Below, in pieces: positions 35,125-42,766 of a DNA stretch of 64,000 nt. The stretch spans positions 1 to 64,000 of the forward strand of contig JAFGLY010000114.1 in the NCBI GenBank assembly GCA_016927815.1. Reading direction: 5' to 3'. Position numbers and translations under genes: made by a program. The DNA comes from Deltaproteobacteria bacterium. GTDB lineage: Bacteria > Myxococcota_A > UBA796 > JAFGLY01. Every line of letters begins with the position of its first letter. Position 1 is the first letter of the stretch. The notes under the pieces are model-generated. The model did no database searches, was not told the origin of the DNA, and was given only the letters and a program-made list of their open reading frames with translations.

Positions 35125-36669
35125 TTGGCCGACGACGAACCGTCCGGGGACGGACCCGAGCCGCGGGCACGGGAGGCCCTCCCGGCGGTCGAGCTCCGGT
35201 TCGAACGAGGCCGGAGGGCGGTGGGGCTTCTCGTGGGTCCCGGGCTCTTCGTCCTCCTCCTGGTCCTGCCCGTGGCCGGCCTGTCTGCGCCGGCGGCCCG
35301 CCTGGCGGCCGTGCTGGCCCTGGTCCTCACCTGGTGGATCACCGAGGCGATCCCCATCCCGGTGACCGCGGTATTGGGCGCCGCCCTGTCCGTCGTCTGC
35401 GGCGTCGGTACGGCCAGGGAGATGTTCGCGCCCTTCGGGGATCCGATCGTCTTCCTGTTCCTCGGGAGCTTCCTCCTCGCCGGGGCCATGGCCGAGACGG
35501 GCCTGGACCGGCGTTTCGTGCTCTCCCTCCTCGCCGTCCCCCGGGCCGGGGCTTCTCCCTTCCGCATCCTGGCGCTCATCGGGCTGGGCGTCGCCGGCCT
35601 CTCCCTCTGGCTGTCCAACACGGCCACCGCCGCCATGGTCCTGCCCGTGGCCGTGGGGACGCTCTCCGTCCTCTCGCCCTGGCTCGGGCAGGAGCCGGGA
35701 CGCTCCCGGTACGCCGCCAGCCTCATGCTGGTGGTGGCCTACAGCGCATCCATCGGGGGCGTCGCCACGCCCGTGGGCTCGCCGCCGAACCTCATCGTGC
35801 TCGGGCAGCTCCGGACCCTCGGAGGCGTGTCGCTGTCCTTCCTCCAGTGGATGGCGCTGGGGCTGCCGGTGGCCGCGGTCCTTCTGGCCGTGCTGCTGCT
35901 GTCGTCCCGCCGGAGTTCCCGAACCGTCGCGGTGGACGGCACGGGATTCCGGGACTTCGTGGCGTCCGAGAGGGCTCGGCTCGGACCCTGGACCCGCGAG
36001 GAGGTCCACACCCTCGTGGCGTTCTCCATCGCTGTGGTCCTGTGGGTGCTGCCCGGGGTGCTCACGCTGGCTCTCGGCGCGACCCATCCGGTCGTCGGCG
36101 CGCTGCAGGCGCACGTGCCCGAAGCCGTGGTGGCGATGCTCGCCGCCTCCCTCCTCTTCCTGCCGATCCGGGGCGATGTCGGCCGCCGTTCCACCGCCAC
36201 CTGGTCGCTGGCGGCCCGGGTGGACTGGGGCACCCTGCTCCTGTTCGGGGGGGGCCTGTCGCTTGGCGCCGCCCTGTTCCGGACGGGTCTGGCCACGGCG
36301 GTGGGGGACGCGCTGGTGGCCTGGACCGGCGCCGGTTCCCTCGTTGCCATCACCTTCCTCTTCGCCGTCCTCTCCATCCTCCTCACGGAGGCGATCTCCA
36401 ACACGGCAGCGGCCACCATGGTCTGCCCCCTGGCCATCGCGGCGGCACAGTCGGCGGGGGTCTCCCCCGTGGCCCCGGCCGTGACAGTGGCCCTCCAGTG
36501 CAGCATGGCCTTCATGCTCCCGGTGTCCACGCCACCCAACGCCATCGTCTACGGCACGGGCCGGGTGACGATCCTCCAGATGATCCGGAAAGGGGTCACC
36601 CTCGACCTGGCCGCCCTGGCGGTGATCCCCCCGCTGGTCCTCGGCCTCTGCCACGGCATGGGACTGTAA
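35125..36669 (+). CDS. SLC13/DASS family sodium-coupled anion transporter
   Basis: A 514-residue integral membrane protein with about twelve helices. It carries the DASS hallmarks: WITEAIPIPVTAVLG near residues 75-89, and two pseudo-symmetric SNT motifs, SNTATAAMVLP in the first half and SNTAAATMVCPLAIA in the second, which bind Na+ and substrate. GVATPVGSPPNLI and STPPNAIVYG are the conserved partner loops. Substrates of the family are di- and tricarboxylates or sulfate. TTG start with GGAGGAACC upstream. The C-terminus overlaps a convergent gene by 74 bp. Confidence 0.92.
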   Translation: MADDEPSGDGPEPRAREALPAVELRFERGRRAVGLLVGPGLFVLLLVLPVAGLSAPAARLAAVLALVLTWWITEAIPIPVTAVLGAALSVVCGVGTAREMFAPFGDPIVFLFLGSFLLAGAMAETGLDRRFVLSLLAVPRAGASPFRILALIGLGVAGLSLWLSNTATAAMVLPVAVGTLSVLSPWLGQEPGRSRYAASLMLVVAYSASIGGVATPVGSPPNLIVLGQLRTLGGVSLSFLQWMALGLPVAAVLLAVLLLSSRRSSRTVAVDGTGFRDFVASERARLGPWTREEVHTLVAFSIAVVLWVLPGVLTLALGATHPVVGALQAHVPEAVVAMLAASLLFLPIRGDVGRRSTATWSLAARVDWGTLLLFGGGLSLGAALFRTGLATAVGDALVAWTGAGSLVAITFLFAVLSILLTEAISNTAAATMVCPLAIAAAQSAGVSPVAPAVTVALQCSMAFMLPVSTPPNAIVYGTGRVTILQMIRKGVTLDLAALAVIPPLVLGLCHGMGL

Positions 36670-37693
36670 TCGAACGCCGCCGGCCCAGCGCCGCGAGACC
36701 GGCCAGGAGCCCCGCGACGAGTCGGGCGACCGACCCGCCCGTGGCGCACCCGCTGCACCCCGACCGGCAGTCCACGAGGGGATCCCAGGGATCGTCGACC
36801 ATGGGCTGGAAGGCGGTGCACGTCACGGACCACAGGTGCGGGTCCGTGCCCTCGGAGACCAGCAGCAGGGTCCGACCGTCGGGCGTGAACGCGACCGCTT
36901 CGCCCTGCCCGGCGGGCGGGACCGGGAGCACGTCGGGCTCGCGCTGGAACGCGGCTGCGCCCGTGCCCCGGAACAGCAGGAGATCCTCGTCGGTACGAAG
37001 CACGGTGCGGAGCCCGGCCGGGGACACGGCCCCTCCGCTGGCCTTCGGGGCGCTGGCCCCGAGGGACTCCAGGTCCACGGCGTCGAGCAGCTCCAGCACC
37101 AGCGGATCGTCCTCCGAAGCCGAGGCCGGAGGGGTTCCGGGGAACGCGAAGACCCGGGCCGGTGCCTCCTTGGTGACCAGCAGCACGGCCCCGGTGTCCG
37201 GATCCACGAGCAGGGTCTCGGCATCGTGGGGGCCGTCCGGGTAGACGAAGTGGACGGCGTCCAGGGGGCCGACCTGCGTGCGGCCGCCCGGGTCGAGCGG
37301 TTCGGGTTCTGGGACCCGCCAGACCACCCCGCCGTCTCGCTCGAGGTCGTTGTCTCCGATGTCCGCGACGTGCAGACAGGTGCAGACGGGCTCGCCGTCG
37401 GGGCAGGGCCCCACCGCGAGATCCTCCCAGTCCACGTTGCGCACACCGGCCAGGGTGAACGTCCCCCGGTCGCCCCCGTCGGTGTCGGCAGCGTACAGCA
37501 CGGGGCCTTCTTGGTGGTCCTCGTGGAACCAGACCCCCCCGGGATGTGCGTGGCTCGCAGCCAGGCCCGAGATCTCGGCGAGATCCCCGACCTCGATGCG
37601 TGCGCCCTCCACGGCGGGCAGCCAGGCCGTGCAGATGCCGTCCTCCCGGGCCAGGGCCGGAGCCAGGATCAGGGCGAGCGCGCAGGCGTGCAT
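36596..37693 (-). CDS. exported beta-propeller-like protein with MYXO-CTERM-like tail
   Basis: A 365-residue secreted protein. Signal MHACALALILAPALA. Residues 15-310 look like a WD or six-bladed propeller (EISGLAASHAHPGGVWFHEDH, WEDLAVGPCPDG, LHVADIGDND, EAVAFTPDGRTLLLVSEG), with CTCLHV disulfide candidates, a pattern shared with phytase-like and esterase-like propellers. Then CSGCATGG, a hydrophobic helix, and GRRRS. As with the MopE-like protein, about 25 residues run past the Arg cluster and lie opposite the 3' end of the neighbour. No catalytic site can be claimed. Confidence 0.78.
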   Translation of the reverse strand: MHACALALILAPALAREDGICTAWLPAVEGARIEVGDLAEISGLAASHAHPGGVWFHEDHQEGPVLYAADTDGGDRGTFTLAGVRNVDWEDLAVGPCPDGEPVCTCLHVADIGDNDLERDGGVVWRVPEPEPLDPGGRTQVGPLDAVHFVYPDGPHDAETLLVDPDTGAVLLVTKEAPARVFAFPGTPPASASEDDPLVLELLDAVDLESLGASAPKASGGAVSPAGLRTVLRTDEDLLLFRGTGAAAFQREPDVLPVPPAGQGEAVAFTPDGRTLLLVSEGTDPHLWSVTCTAFQPMVDDPWDPLVDCRSGCSGCATGGSVARLVAGLLAGLAALGRRRSITVPCRGRGRGPAGGSPPGRPGRG

Positions 37694-37732
37694 GTGTCCC
37701 AGGTAGCGCGGCCCTCCGGTCTCGTCGGCACC

Positions 37733-38044
37733 TCAGCAGCCGTGGGCCGCCGCCTCGGCGAACGAGACCATGAGGTAGTCCCGCTCGGTGTCGTGCCAGC
37801 GGCCGGTGCGGGGATCGAACGTGTAGGGGCACACCTCGCTGCGGACGGGCGTGTCCGCCCGGATGGACGGCCTGCCCTGGCCGGCCAGGAGGCCCCCCAG
37901 GTCGGAGCCCACGGCGCTCACCCCCTCGCGGAAGGCTGGGAGGAAGACCCAGGCCGTCCCCACGAGGCCGACCACGAGCACGCCCAGGACGAGCACGTAC
38001 TCGGTGACGGCCACGCCCCGGCGGTTCGGGCCCACACGGCGCAT
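37733..38044 (-). CDS. small Flp pilin-like or TadE-like protein
   Basis: A 103-residue protein. It opens MRRVGPNRRGVAVTEYVLVLGVLVVGL with Glu at the +5 position after a Gly, as in Flp-type prepilins and TadE-like pseudopilins, and one N-terminal hydrophobic helix. The rest is a short soluble part ending in a Cys. GGAGG stands before ATG. No Tad secretion genes adjoin, so either an orphan pilin or a small anchored membrane protein. Confidence 0.7.
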   Translation of the reverse strand: MRRVGPNRRGVAVTEYVLVLGVLVVGLVGTAWVFLPAFREGVSAVGSDLGGLLAGQGRPSIRADTPVRSEVCPYTFDPRTGRWHDTERDYLMVSFAEAAAHGC

Positions 38045-38211
38045 GCAGACCTCCAGGCAACGAGGCTGCAAGGGACATGCCACGCCCCCGCGTGCCGTCG
38101 GAACCGCGGCTCGGGCCTCTCGGGGCGCACAAGGGTCCACCGGTGTCGCACCCTGGAGCCTCCTGCTGCGGCTTCGATGCCCCACCCAACGCCCTGTCCG
38201 GGGCGCACGGA

Positions 38212-38874
38212 TCAGCGCGCGGCGTTGGAGGTGCCGGGTGTGCTCGTCTCGTCCGGGATCCAGGTGGCGCCGCCGTCCGGGGATCGGGCCAGGGAGACGT
38301 CCGTGGCCTGCTCGGTGTAGCGGAGAGCGTCGAGGGCGGTGCCGTCGGGCCGGTAGACGGCCAGGACCTCCCCGGATCGGGCCAGCTTGAAGGGGAGGTG
38401 ACGGATCCCCTCCTCCGGATCGGAGTCCGCGACGAGGACGAGCCATCCGGCGGCGGGCAGGACGAGGCCTGCGGGCAACTCGGCCTTGGTGGGATCCCCG
38501 AAATCGTCGGTGATGGTGTACCCGCCGAGCGTGAGGTCGCCAGAGGTGAGATTGAAGAGCTCGATCCAGTCGGGGAACGTGCCCGGGACGTCGCCGTCCT
38601 CCCAGGCCGAGGCGTTGGACGCCATGAACTCGTTCAGGAGGAGTTCGGGATCGTCGGCCAGTACCGGGAAGGGGTCGCCGGTGTCGTCGCCGCCCGAGGT
38701 GTCGCCCCCCTCGCACACGGCGTACCCGGAGCAGCCCAGGTCATCGCAGTCCACGCGGCCGTCTTGGTCGTTGTCCACGCCGTCGGCACACTCCTCGGCC
38801 GATTGGCCCTCGCCCCCCGAGGGACCGCACGCCATCGGAAGGAGCAGAAGGAAGATGGACAGGGGGGGATGCAT
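38212..38874 (-). CDS. lipoprotein with lamin-tail (LTD) domain
   Basis: A 220-residue lipoprotein. Signal ending in MACGPS, then Asp-rich repeat ECADGVDNDQDGRVDCDD. Residues 77-200 form an Ig-like LTD domain: LLNEFMASN, PDWIELFNL, LGGYTITDD, GWLVLVAD, SLARSPDGGATW and TPGTSN. LTD lipoproteins occur beside CotH/VTC polyphosphate-type genes and phospholipase-type proteins. It is divergent from a second LTD lipoprotein 146 bp away that resembles it through the whole domain. Function unknown. Confidence 0.85.
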   Translation of the reverse strand: MHPPLSIFLLLLPMACGPSGGEGQSAEECADGVDNDQDGRVDCDDLGCSGYAVCEGGDTSGGDDTGDPFPVLADDPELLLNEFMASNASAWEDGDVPGTFPDWIELFNLTSGDLTLGGYTITDDFGDPTKAELPAGLVLPAAGWLVLVADSDPEEGIRHLPFKLARSGEVLAVYRPDGTALDALRYTEQATDVSLARSPDGGATWIPDETSTPGTSNAAR

Positions 38875-38981
38875 GGGCGTCTCTTGCGCGGATCGCCCAC
38901 TCCTAACCCGCCCTCGGCTGCCTGTTGCCCGGATGCTTCCTTCAACGGATAGAACGGGAGCCAGAGGTGGAGTCCCTCGAC

Positions 38982-38987
38982 TATATT
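38982..38987 (+). promoter_or_regulatory. TATATT -10-like element of the lamin-tail/VTC operon
   Basis: TATATT is a rare AT hexamer in this DNA and lies 33 bp ahead of the first gene of the operon. No good -35 is seen 17 bp upstream, so an activator or weak promoter is possible. Confidence 0.3.
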
Positions 38988-39020
38988 GCCCCTCGCCCCT
39001 TCCGCCCCGGCTGCCGGCCC

Positions 39021-39500
39021 ATGCTCTCCTGCCTCCCGATCCTCCTGGGCGCGTGCGCGACGCCCACCTTGCTGATCAACGAGTTCATGGCCGACAACGT
39101 CTCCACGGTGGCGAACACGCGGGGCGAGTACGCCGACTGGATCGAGTTCTGCAACCCGGGCGCCGAGCCCGTCTCCCTCGGGGGCCATTTCCTCTCCGAC
39201 AGCCTCGAGGACCCCCTGCGCTTCGCCCTGCCCGCATCCTGGCAGGTACCGGCCGAGGGCCACCTCCTCCTGTGGGCGGTCGGTGCGGCCGATGAGGAGG
39301 CCTTCTCGGTCCCGTTCCGGATCTCCGCGAGCGGCGAGTCCCTCCTCCTCGCCGCCGAGGCTGAGGACGGGGGCGTGGAGATCCTGGACCAGGTCCGCTT
39401 CGGTGCCCAGGATCCGGACACCAGCGTCGCCCGCTCCCCGGACTGCCAGCCGACCTGGATCCGCTCCGAGTCCCCGAGCCCGGGGCTGCCCAATCCATGA
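39021..39500 (+). CDS. lipoprotein with lamin-tail (LTD) domain, first gene of VTC operon
   Basis: A 159-residue lipoprotein. Signal MLSCLPILLGAC, then an LTD domain filling the rest (LLINEFMADN, ADWIEFCNPG, LGGHFLSD, GHLLLWAVG, SVARSPDCQPTW, SPGLPNP). It resembles its divergent neighbour closely, so the two are paralogues. ATGA overlap with the HlyD-like gene marks the start of a four-gene unit. A role as an outer-surface partner of the VTC/DUF4956 proteins is inferred from the operon only. Confidence 0.85.
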   Translation: MLSCLPILLGACATPTLLINEFMADNVSTVANTRGEYADWIEFCNPGAEPVSLGGHFLSDSLEDPLRFALPASWQVPAEGHLLLWAVGAADEEAFSVPFRISASGESLLLAAEAEDGGVEILDQVRFGAQDPDTSVARSPDCQPTWIRSESPSPGLPNP

Positions 39501-40582
39501 GCCCCTCCCGCGTCACCCTCGTTCGTCTGGCCGGCGGCATCGTTGCGCTGGTGGCCCTCATCGCCCTCGCGCTCCTCATGCCGTTCCTGGGCGGAACCCG
39601 CCAGAAGGCGCTCGTGGAGGCGGCGCGTACGTTCAGCCTCGTGGCCGTGGACACGGCGCAGTACACCTGGCACCTCCGGGACGGCTCCCCGGCCAAGGGC
39701 CGCGTGCTCCTCGACCAGCAGGTGATCCAGTTCGAGCGCGGCGACCTGGTGGAACTGCACCTGGATCCCTCCCTCACCACCGGGGACCGGGTGGTGGAGG
39801 GGCAGGTGCTGGCCGTGATCCGGTCGCCTCGCGACCAGTCCCGGCTGGATCAATTGAAGGGGCTCCGTGCGGACCTGGAGGCCCAGGTGGCCCTGCTCGG
39901 GGCCGGGTCCCGGCCCGAGGAGGTGACCCGGGTCGAGCGGGAGCTTCACGTCGCAGAGCGCCTTCGGGACAGCGATCAGGCGCTCCTGGACCGTGTCCGG
40001 ATTCTGGCGGCCTCCGGGGCGGCCTCGGCCGAGGAACTGGAGGCCACCGAGCACCAGGTCCGCGTGCGGGACACCGAGGTGACCGTGGCCCGGGCCAGCG
40101 TGGCCGTGGCCCGCTCCAGTGCCCGGCCCGAGGAGATCGAGTCTTTGAGGGCGCAAATCGTAGCCTTGGACGCTGAGATCCTGGAGGTGGAGACCCGCCT
40201 TGCGGCCAGCGTGATCCGGAGCCCCATCTCCGGGATCCTGGAGCTTGGGGGCAGCGCGGCCGAGGTCCGCGTCTACACGATGGACCCCGCCTACCTGAGG
40301 ATCCCCATTCCGGAGGCCGACCGGCACCGGGTGTCGGTGGGCGACCCCGTGGAGTACTCCACGCTGGCCGCGCCCGGCCACGTCTTCACCGGCACCGTGG
40401 TGGACCTCTCGGAGGATGCGTCCAACCTGAACGGCCTCCAGGTGTTCTGGGCCAGCGCCGAGGTGCCCAACCCGGATCTGCTGCTGCGCTCCGGCATGAC
40501 CGGGGTGACCCACTTGCGCTTCGACGACAACGGCCCGTTCTTCCTGCGCTTCTGGCAGGAGCTCCTGAGGTACGGCCTGTGA
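39497..40582 (+). CDS. HlyD-like membrane fusion/periplasmic adaptor protein
   Basis: A 361-residue protein with one N-terminal membrane helix (about 9-30), then a barrel-sandwich/lipoyl half around VIRSPRDQSR, a long coiled coil (about 115-215: LKGLRADLEAQVALLG ... LRAQIVALDAEILEVETRL), then VIRSPISGILELG, the return lipoyl half, and beta domains (DPVEYSTLAAPGHVFTGTVVD). This is the HlyD/membrane fusion protein plan, but no exporter ATPase is linked. Overlaps neighbours by four bases on both sides. Likely it bridges the inner membrane and outer LTD protein. Confidence 0.82.
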   Translation: MSPSRVTLVRLAGGIVALVALIALALLMPFLGGTRQKALVEAARTFSLVAVDTAQYTWHLRDGSPAKGRVLLDQQVIQFERGDLVELHLDPSLTTGDRVVEGQVLAVIRSPRDQSRLDQLKGLRADLEAQVALLGAGSRPEEVTRVERELHVAERLRDSDQALLDRVRILAASGAASAEELEATEHQVRVRDTEVTVARASVAVARSSARPEEIESLRAQIVALDAEILEVETRLAASVIRSPISGILELGGSAAEVRVYTMDPAYLRIPIPEADRHRVSVGDPVEYSTLAAPGHVFTGTVVDLSEDASNLNGLQVFWASAEVPNPDLLLRSGMTGVTHLRFDDNGPFFLRFWQELLRYGL

Positions 40583-41418
40583 GCCGCCCCATAGACATCG
40601 GTCGGTACGAGCTGAAGTACGCCCTACCCCTGGCGATGCACGACGCCGTCCTGGATCTCGCCGGGCCCTCGCTCGAGCGGGATCCCTTCTCCATGGACCT
40701 CGGCGGCGGCATCCGGGGCTACGAGGTCCACAGCCTGTACCTCGACACGCCCCGGTTGGACGACTTCTACGAGCGGCTCGCGGAGGTCCGGGTCCGCAAC
40801 CGCTGCCGGGTGCGCACCTACGGGCCCCGCCACGAGCGCTCCCAGCCGGTGTTCCTCGAGAACAAGCGGAAGCTCGAGAACTGGGTGATCAAGGCCCGCG
40901 TGCGCGTGCCCTGGAACGCCGAGACCTGGTGCGCGAGCCTTGAGCCCGAGCCCTGGGTGGAGGCCAGCCGCACCCTCACCGGGCGGAGCCGGTTCCTGGC
41001 CCGCCAGTTCGGGGATCTCACCGGCCAGGGCCGGCGGGTGCCCGTGTCCGTGGTCCACTACGAGCGCGAGATCTTCATGGCGCCCGATCCCGATGGCCGG
41101 AAGGTCCGCCTGACCCTGGACCGCCACGTGCGAGCCACCACCCGGGCCCTCCGTCCCGTCGGCCTCTACGACCCGCCGGATGCGGACCTGATCCCGCCCG
41201 ACTGGATGGTCATGGAGCTCAAGTTCTCGGGCACCGAGCCTGCCTGGATGCGACGGATCGTCCGGACGCTGGGGCTGAGGGCCGTCCCGGTGTCCAAGTT
41301 CGGGCTCTCGGTAGCATGGGGCGTGGCGGGTCGTCGTCCCCACGAGGTGCGCACCCTGATGCCCCGGCCGATACGGCGCGACGCGGTCTCGAGGGCGAAC
41401 CTGGAGCCGTTGCCATGA
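40579..41418 (+). CDS. VTC domain protein, polyphosphate polymerase-like
   Basis: A 279-residue soluble protein with the VTC/CYTH tunnel fold seen in yeast Vtc4, which makes polyphosphate from ATP. Matching elements in order: RYELKY (9-14), YLDTP, RVRNRCRVRTYG, FLENKRKLENWVIKARV, YERE, RLTLDRHVRA, MELKFSG and SKFGLSV. The paired Lys/Arg and Glu residues needed for metal and triphosphate binding are present. GTGA overlap with the previous gene, ATGA with DUF4956. Bacterial relatives with DUF4956 partners are known, but their product is unproven. Confidence 0.88.
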   Translation: MSRPIDIGRYELKYALPLAMHDAVLDLAGPSLERDPFSMDLGGGIRGYEVHSLYLDTPRLDDFYERLAEVRVRNRCRVRTYGPRHERSQPVFLENKRKLENWVIKARVRVPWNAETWCASLEPEPWVEASRTLTGRSRFLARQFGDLTGQGRRVPVSVVHYEREIFMAPDPDGRKVRLTLDRHVRATTRALRPVGLYDPPDADLIPPDWMVMELKFSGTEPAWMRRIVRTLGLRAVPVSKFGLSVAWGVAGRRPHEVRTLMPRPIRRDAVSRANLEPLP

Positions 41419-42122
41419 ACACGTCCCGGGTCCTGAGCGATCTCGAGTTGGCCTTCGGACAGGCACTCAACCTTGGATTTTCCGAGATCTTTCAGGGACT
41501 TCTCCTGGCCCTGGTGCTCGGGGTGGGGGTGGCCGCGCTCTACCGGGTGAGCGTCCCGGGCCGCGTCCTCTCGCCCGCCATGAGCGGATCCATGGTGCTG
41601 CTGTCCATCATCGCCTCCATGGTGATGATGGTGATCGGGAACAACATCGCCCGGGCCTTCTCCCTGGTGGGCGCGCTCGCCATCATCCGCTTCCGGACGC
41701 GCCTGAGGAGCCCCTGGGACATCACGTTCGTCTTCCTCTCCCTCTCGGTGGGCATCGCGTGCGGGGTGTTCGCCTTCCGCGTGGCCGTGATGGGCACGGC
41801 GGTGATCGCGCTCACGGTCCTCGTGATGCAGGCCCACTCCACGCTGCGCCAGCGGAACGGCATCCAGCTGCTGCGGTGCGATCTCGCGGCGTACGAGGCC
41901 CGGGAGGAGGCCATCGCGGGCGTGCTCGACGCCCACCTGAAGCAGCGCTGGCTGGTCGAGGCTCGCTCGCTACGGTTCGGCGAGACCCTCTCCTACCGAT
42001 ACCGCGTGGTGCTCAAGGAGCCCAACGGCACCGAGGCTTTGCTGCAGGCGCTTTCCGCCGTCGAGGGCGTGGAACGGGTCGTGGTCTACCAGGACGCCGA
42101 CCACACGAGCGAGATGGAGTGA
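41415..42122 (+). CDS. DUF4956 family membrane protein
   Basis: A 235-residue protein with about four helices in residues 15-150, including LLALVLGVGVAALYRVSV and MVMMVIGNNIARAFSLVGALAIIRFRT, the signature of DUF4956, and a cytoplasmic C-terminal ferredoxin-like domain (ETLSYRYRVVLKEPNGTEALLQALS). It is commonly paired with VTC domain proteins, as here, and may form the membrane channel for the product. The shorter ATG start at the ATGA overlap is preferred to an upstream one. Confidence 0.9.
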   Translation: MNTSRVLSDLELAFGQALNLGFSEIFQGLLLALVLGVGVAALYRVSVPGRVLSPAMSGSMVLLSIIASMVMMVIGNNIARAFSLVGALAIIRFRTRLRSPWDITFVFLSLSVGIACGVFAFRVAVMGTAVIALTVLVMQAHSTLRQRNGIQLLRCDLAAYEAREEAIAGVLDAHLKQRWLVEARSLRFGETLSYRYRVVLKEPNGTEALLQALSAVEGVERVVVYQDADHTSEME

Positions 42123-42168
42123 CCCTCCGGCTTCCCTCCCACGGCCGGGTGGTGTACGCTTCGCCCGC

Positions 42169-42762
42169 ATGCCTCCGTTCCAGTCCGTCTGTCTCGACGA
42201 CTTCCCGAGCCCCGGCGATCCGCGTGCCCCGGCCGACACGCACCGCAGGGCGGCCTTCTACGGGTCCATCGCGTGTGCCGCCACCGCCTGGCCGTTCGCA
42301 GGCACCCTCTGGCGTACCGCCCTGCCCTGCCGCCGGCGGCCGCACGGCCAGGCCTGCACGGGACGCCTCGTGGTGGTCCGCTCCGAGGTGCCGCCAGAGA
42401 TACGCTGGAGCTGCCCGGCCTGCGGGGACGGGGGCGTGATCCGAGCCTTCGAGCACTCTCCCTGGGATCTGGGCGTGGTGGAGATTCCGGCCGACCGCGA
42501 TCCGGCTCGCTTGGACGTACCCCTCGCGCCCCTCGATCTCGCGGTGCTCCGAGCCATCGACCGTCTCGAGCGGCCCGAGCGACGGACCGTGATGACAGCC
42601 CTCGACCGCGGGTCCGAGGTCGTCCTGTGGGGGCCGCCCGAGGCCCTCTGGCGCCTGCTCGAGGCGGTCCGGGCCGAGGCCCGGCTCGCAGGCCGTCGGC
42701 GCCGCCTCGCGCTGGAGCGCGTGGCCGCGGCCATCGAGGCCGCCCTGCTGCGGGTGGCCTGA
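42169..42762 (+). CDS. unknown protein with Cys/His metal-ligand pattern
   Basis: A 197-residue soluble protein that I do not recognise. The middle carries candidate zinc ligands, PCRRRPHGQACTGRL then RWSCPACGDGG, a ribbon-like arrangement. The rest is charged helix (LAPLDLAVLRAIDRLERPERR; EALWRLLEAVRAEARLAGRR). It starts 46 bp after DUF4956, the same strand, so it could be a fifth operon gene. Convergent with uvrB, 4 bp apart. Confidence 0.7.
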   Translation: MPPFQSVCLDDFPSPGDPRAPADTHRRAAFYGSIACAATAWPFAGTLWRTALPCRRRPHGQACTGRLVVVRSEVPPEIRWSCPACGDGGVIRAFEHSPWDLGVVEIPADRDPARLDVPLAPLDLAVLRAIDRLERPERRTVMTALDRGSEVVLWGPPEALWRLLEAVRAEARLAGRRRRLALERVAAAIEAALLRVA

Positions 42763-42766
42763 CCGC

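Noticed and set aside
31729-36654. A 1641-codon open frame on the minus strand
   Set aside because: It runs antisense to the metalloprotease and the SLC13 transporter, has low-complexity Arg/Gly/Glu-rich content, and no family motifs. High GC yields long shadow frames.
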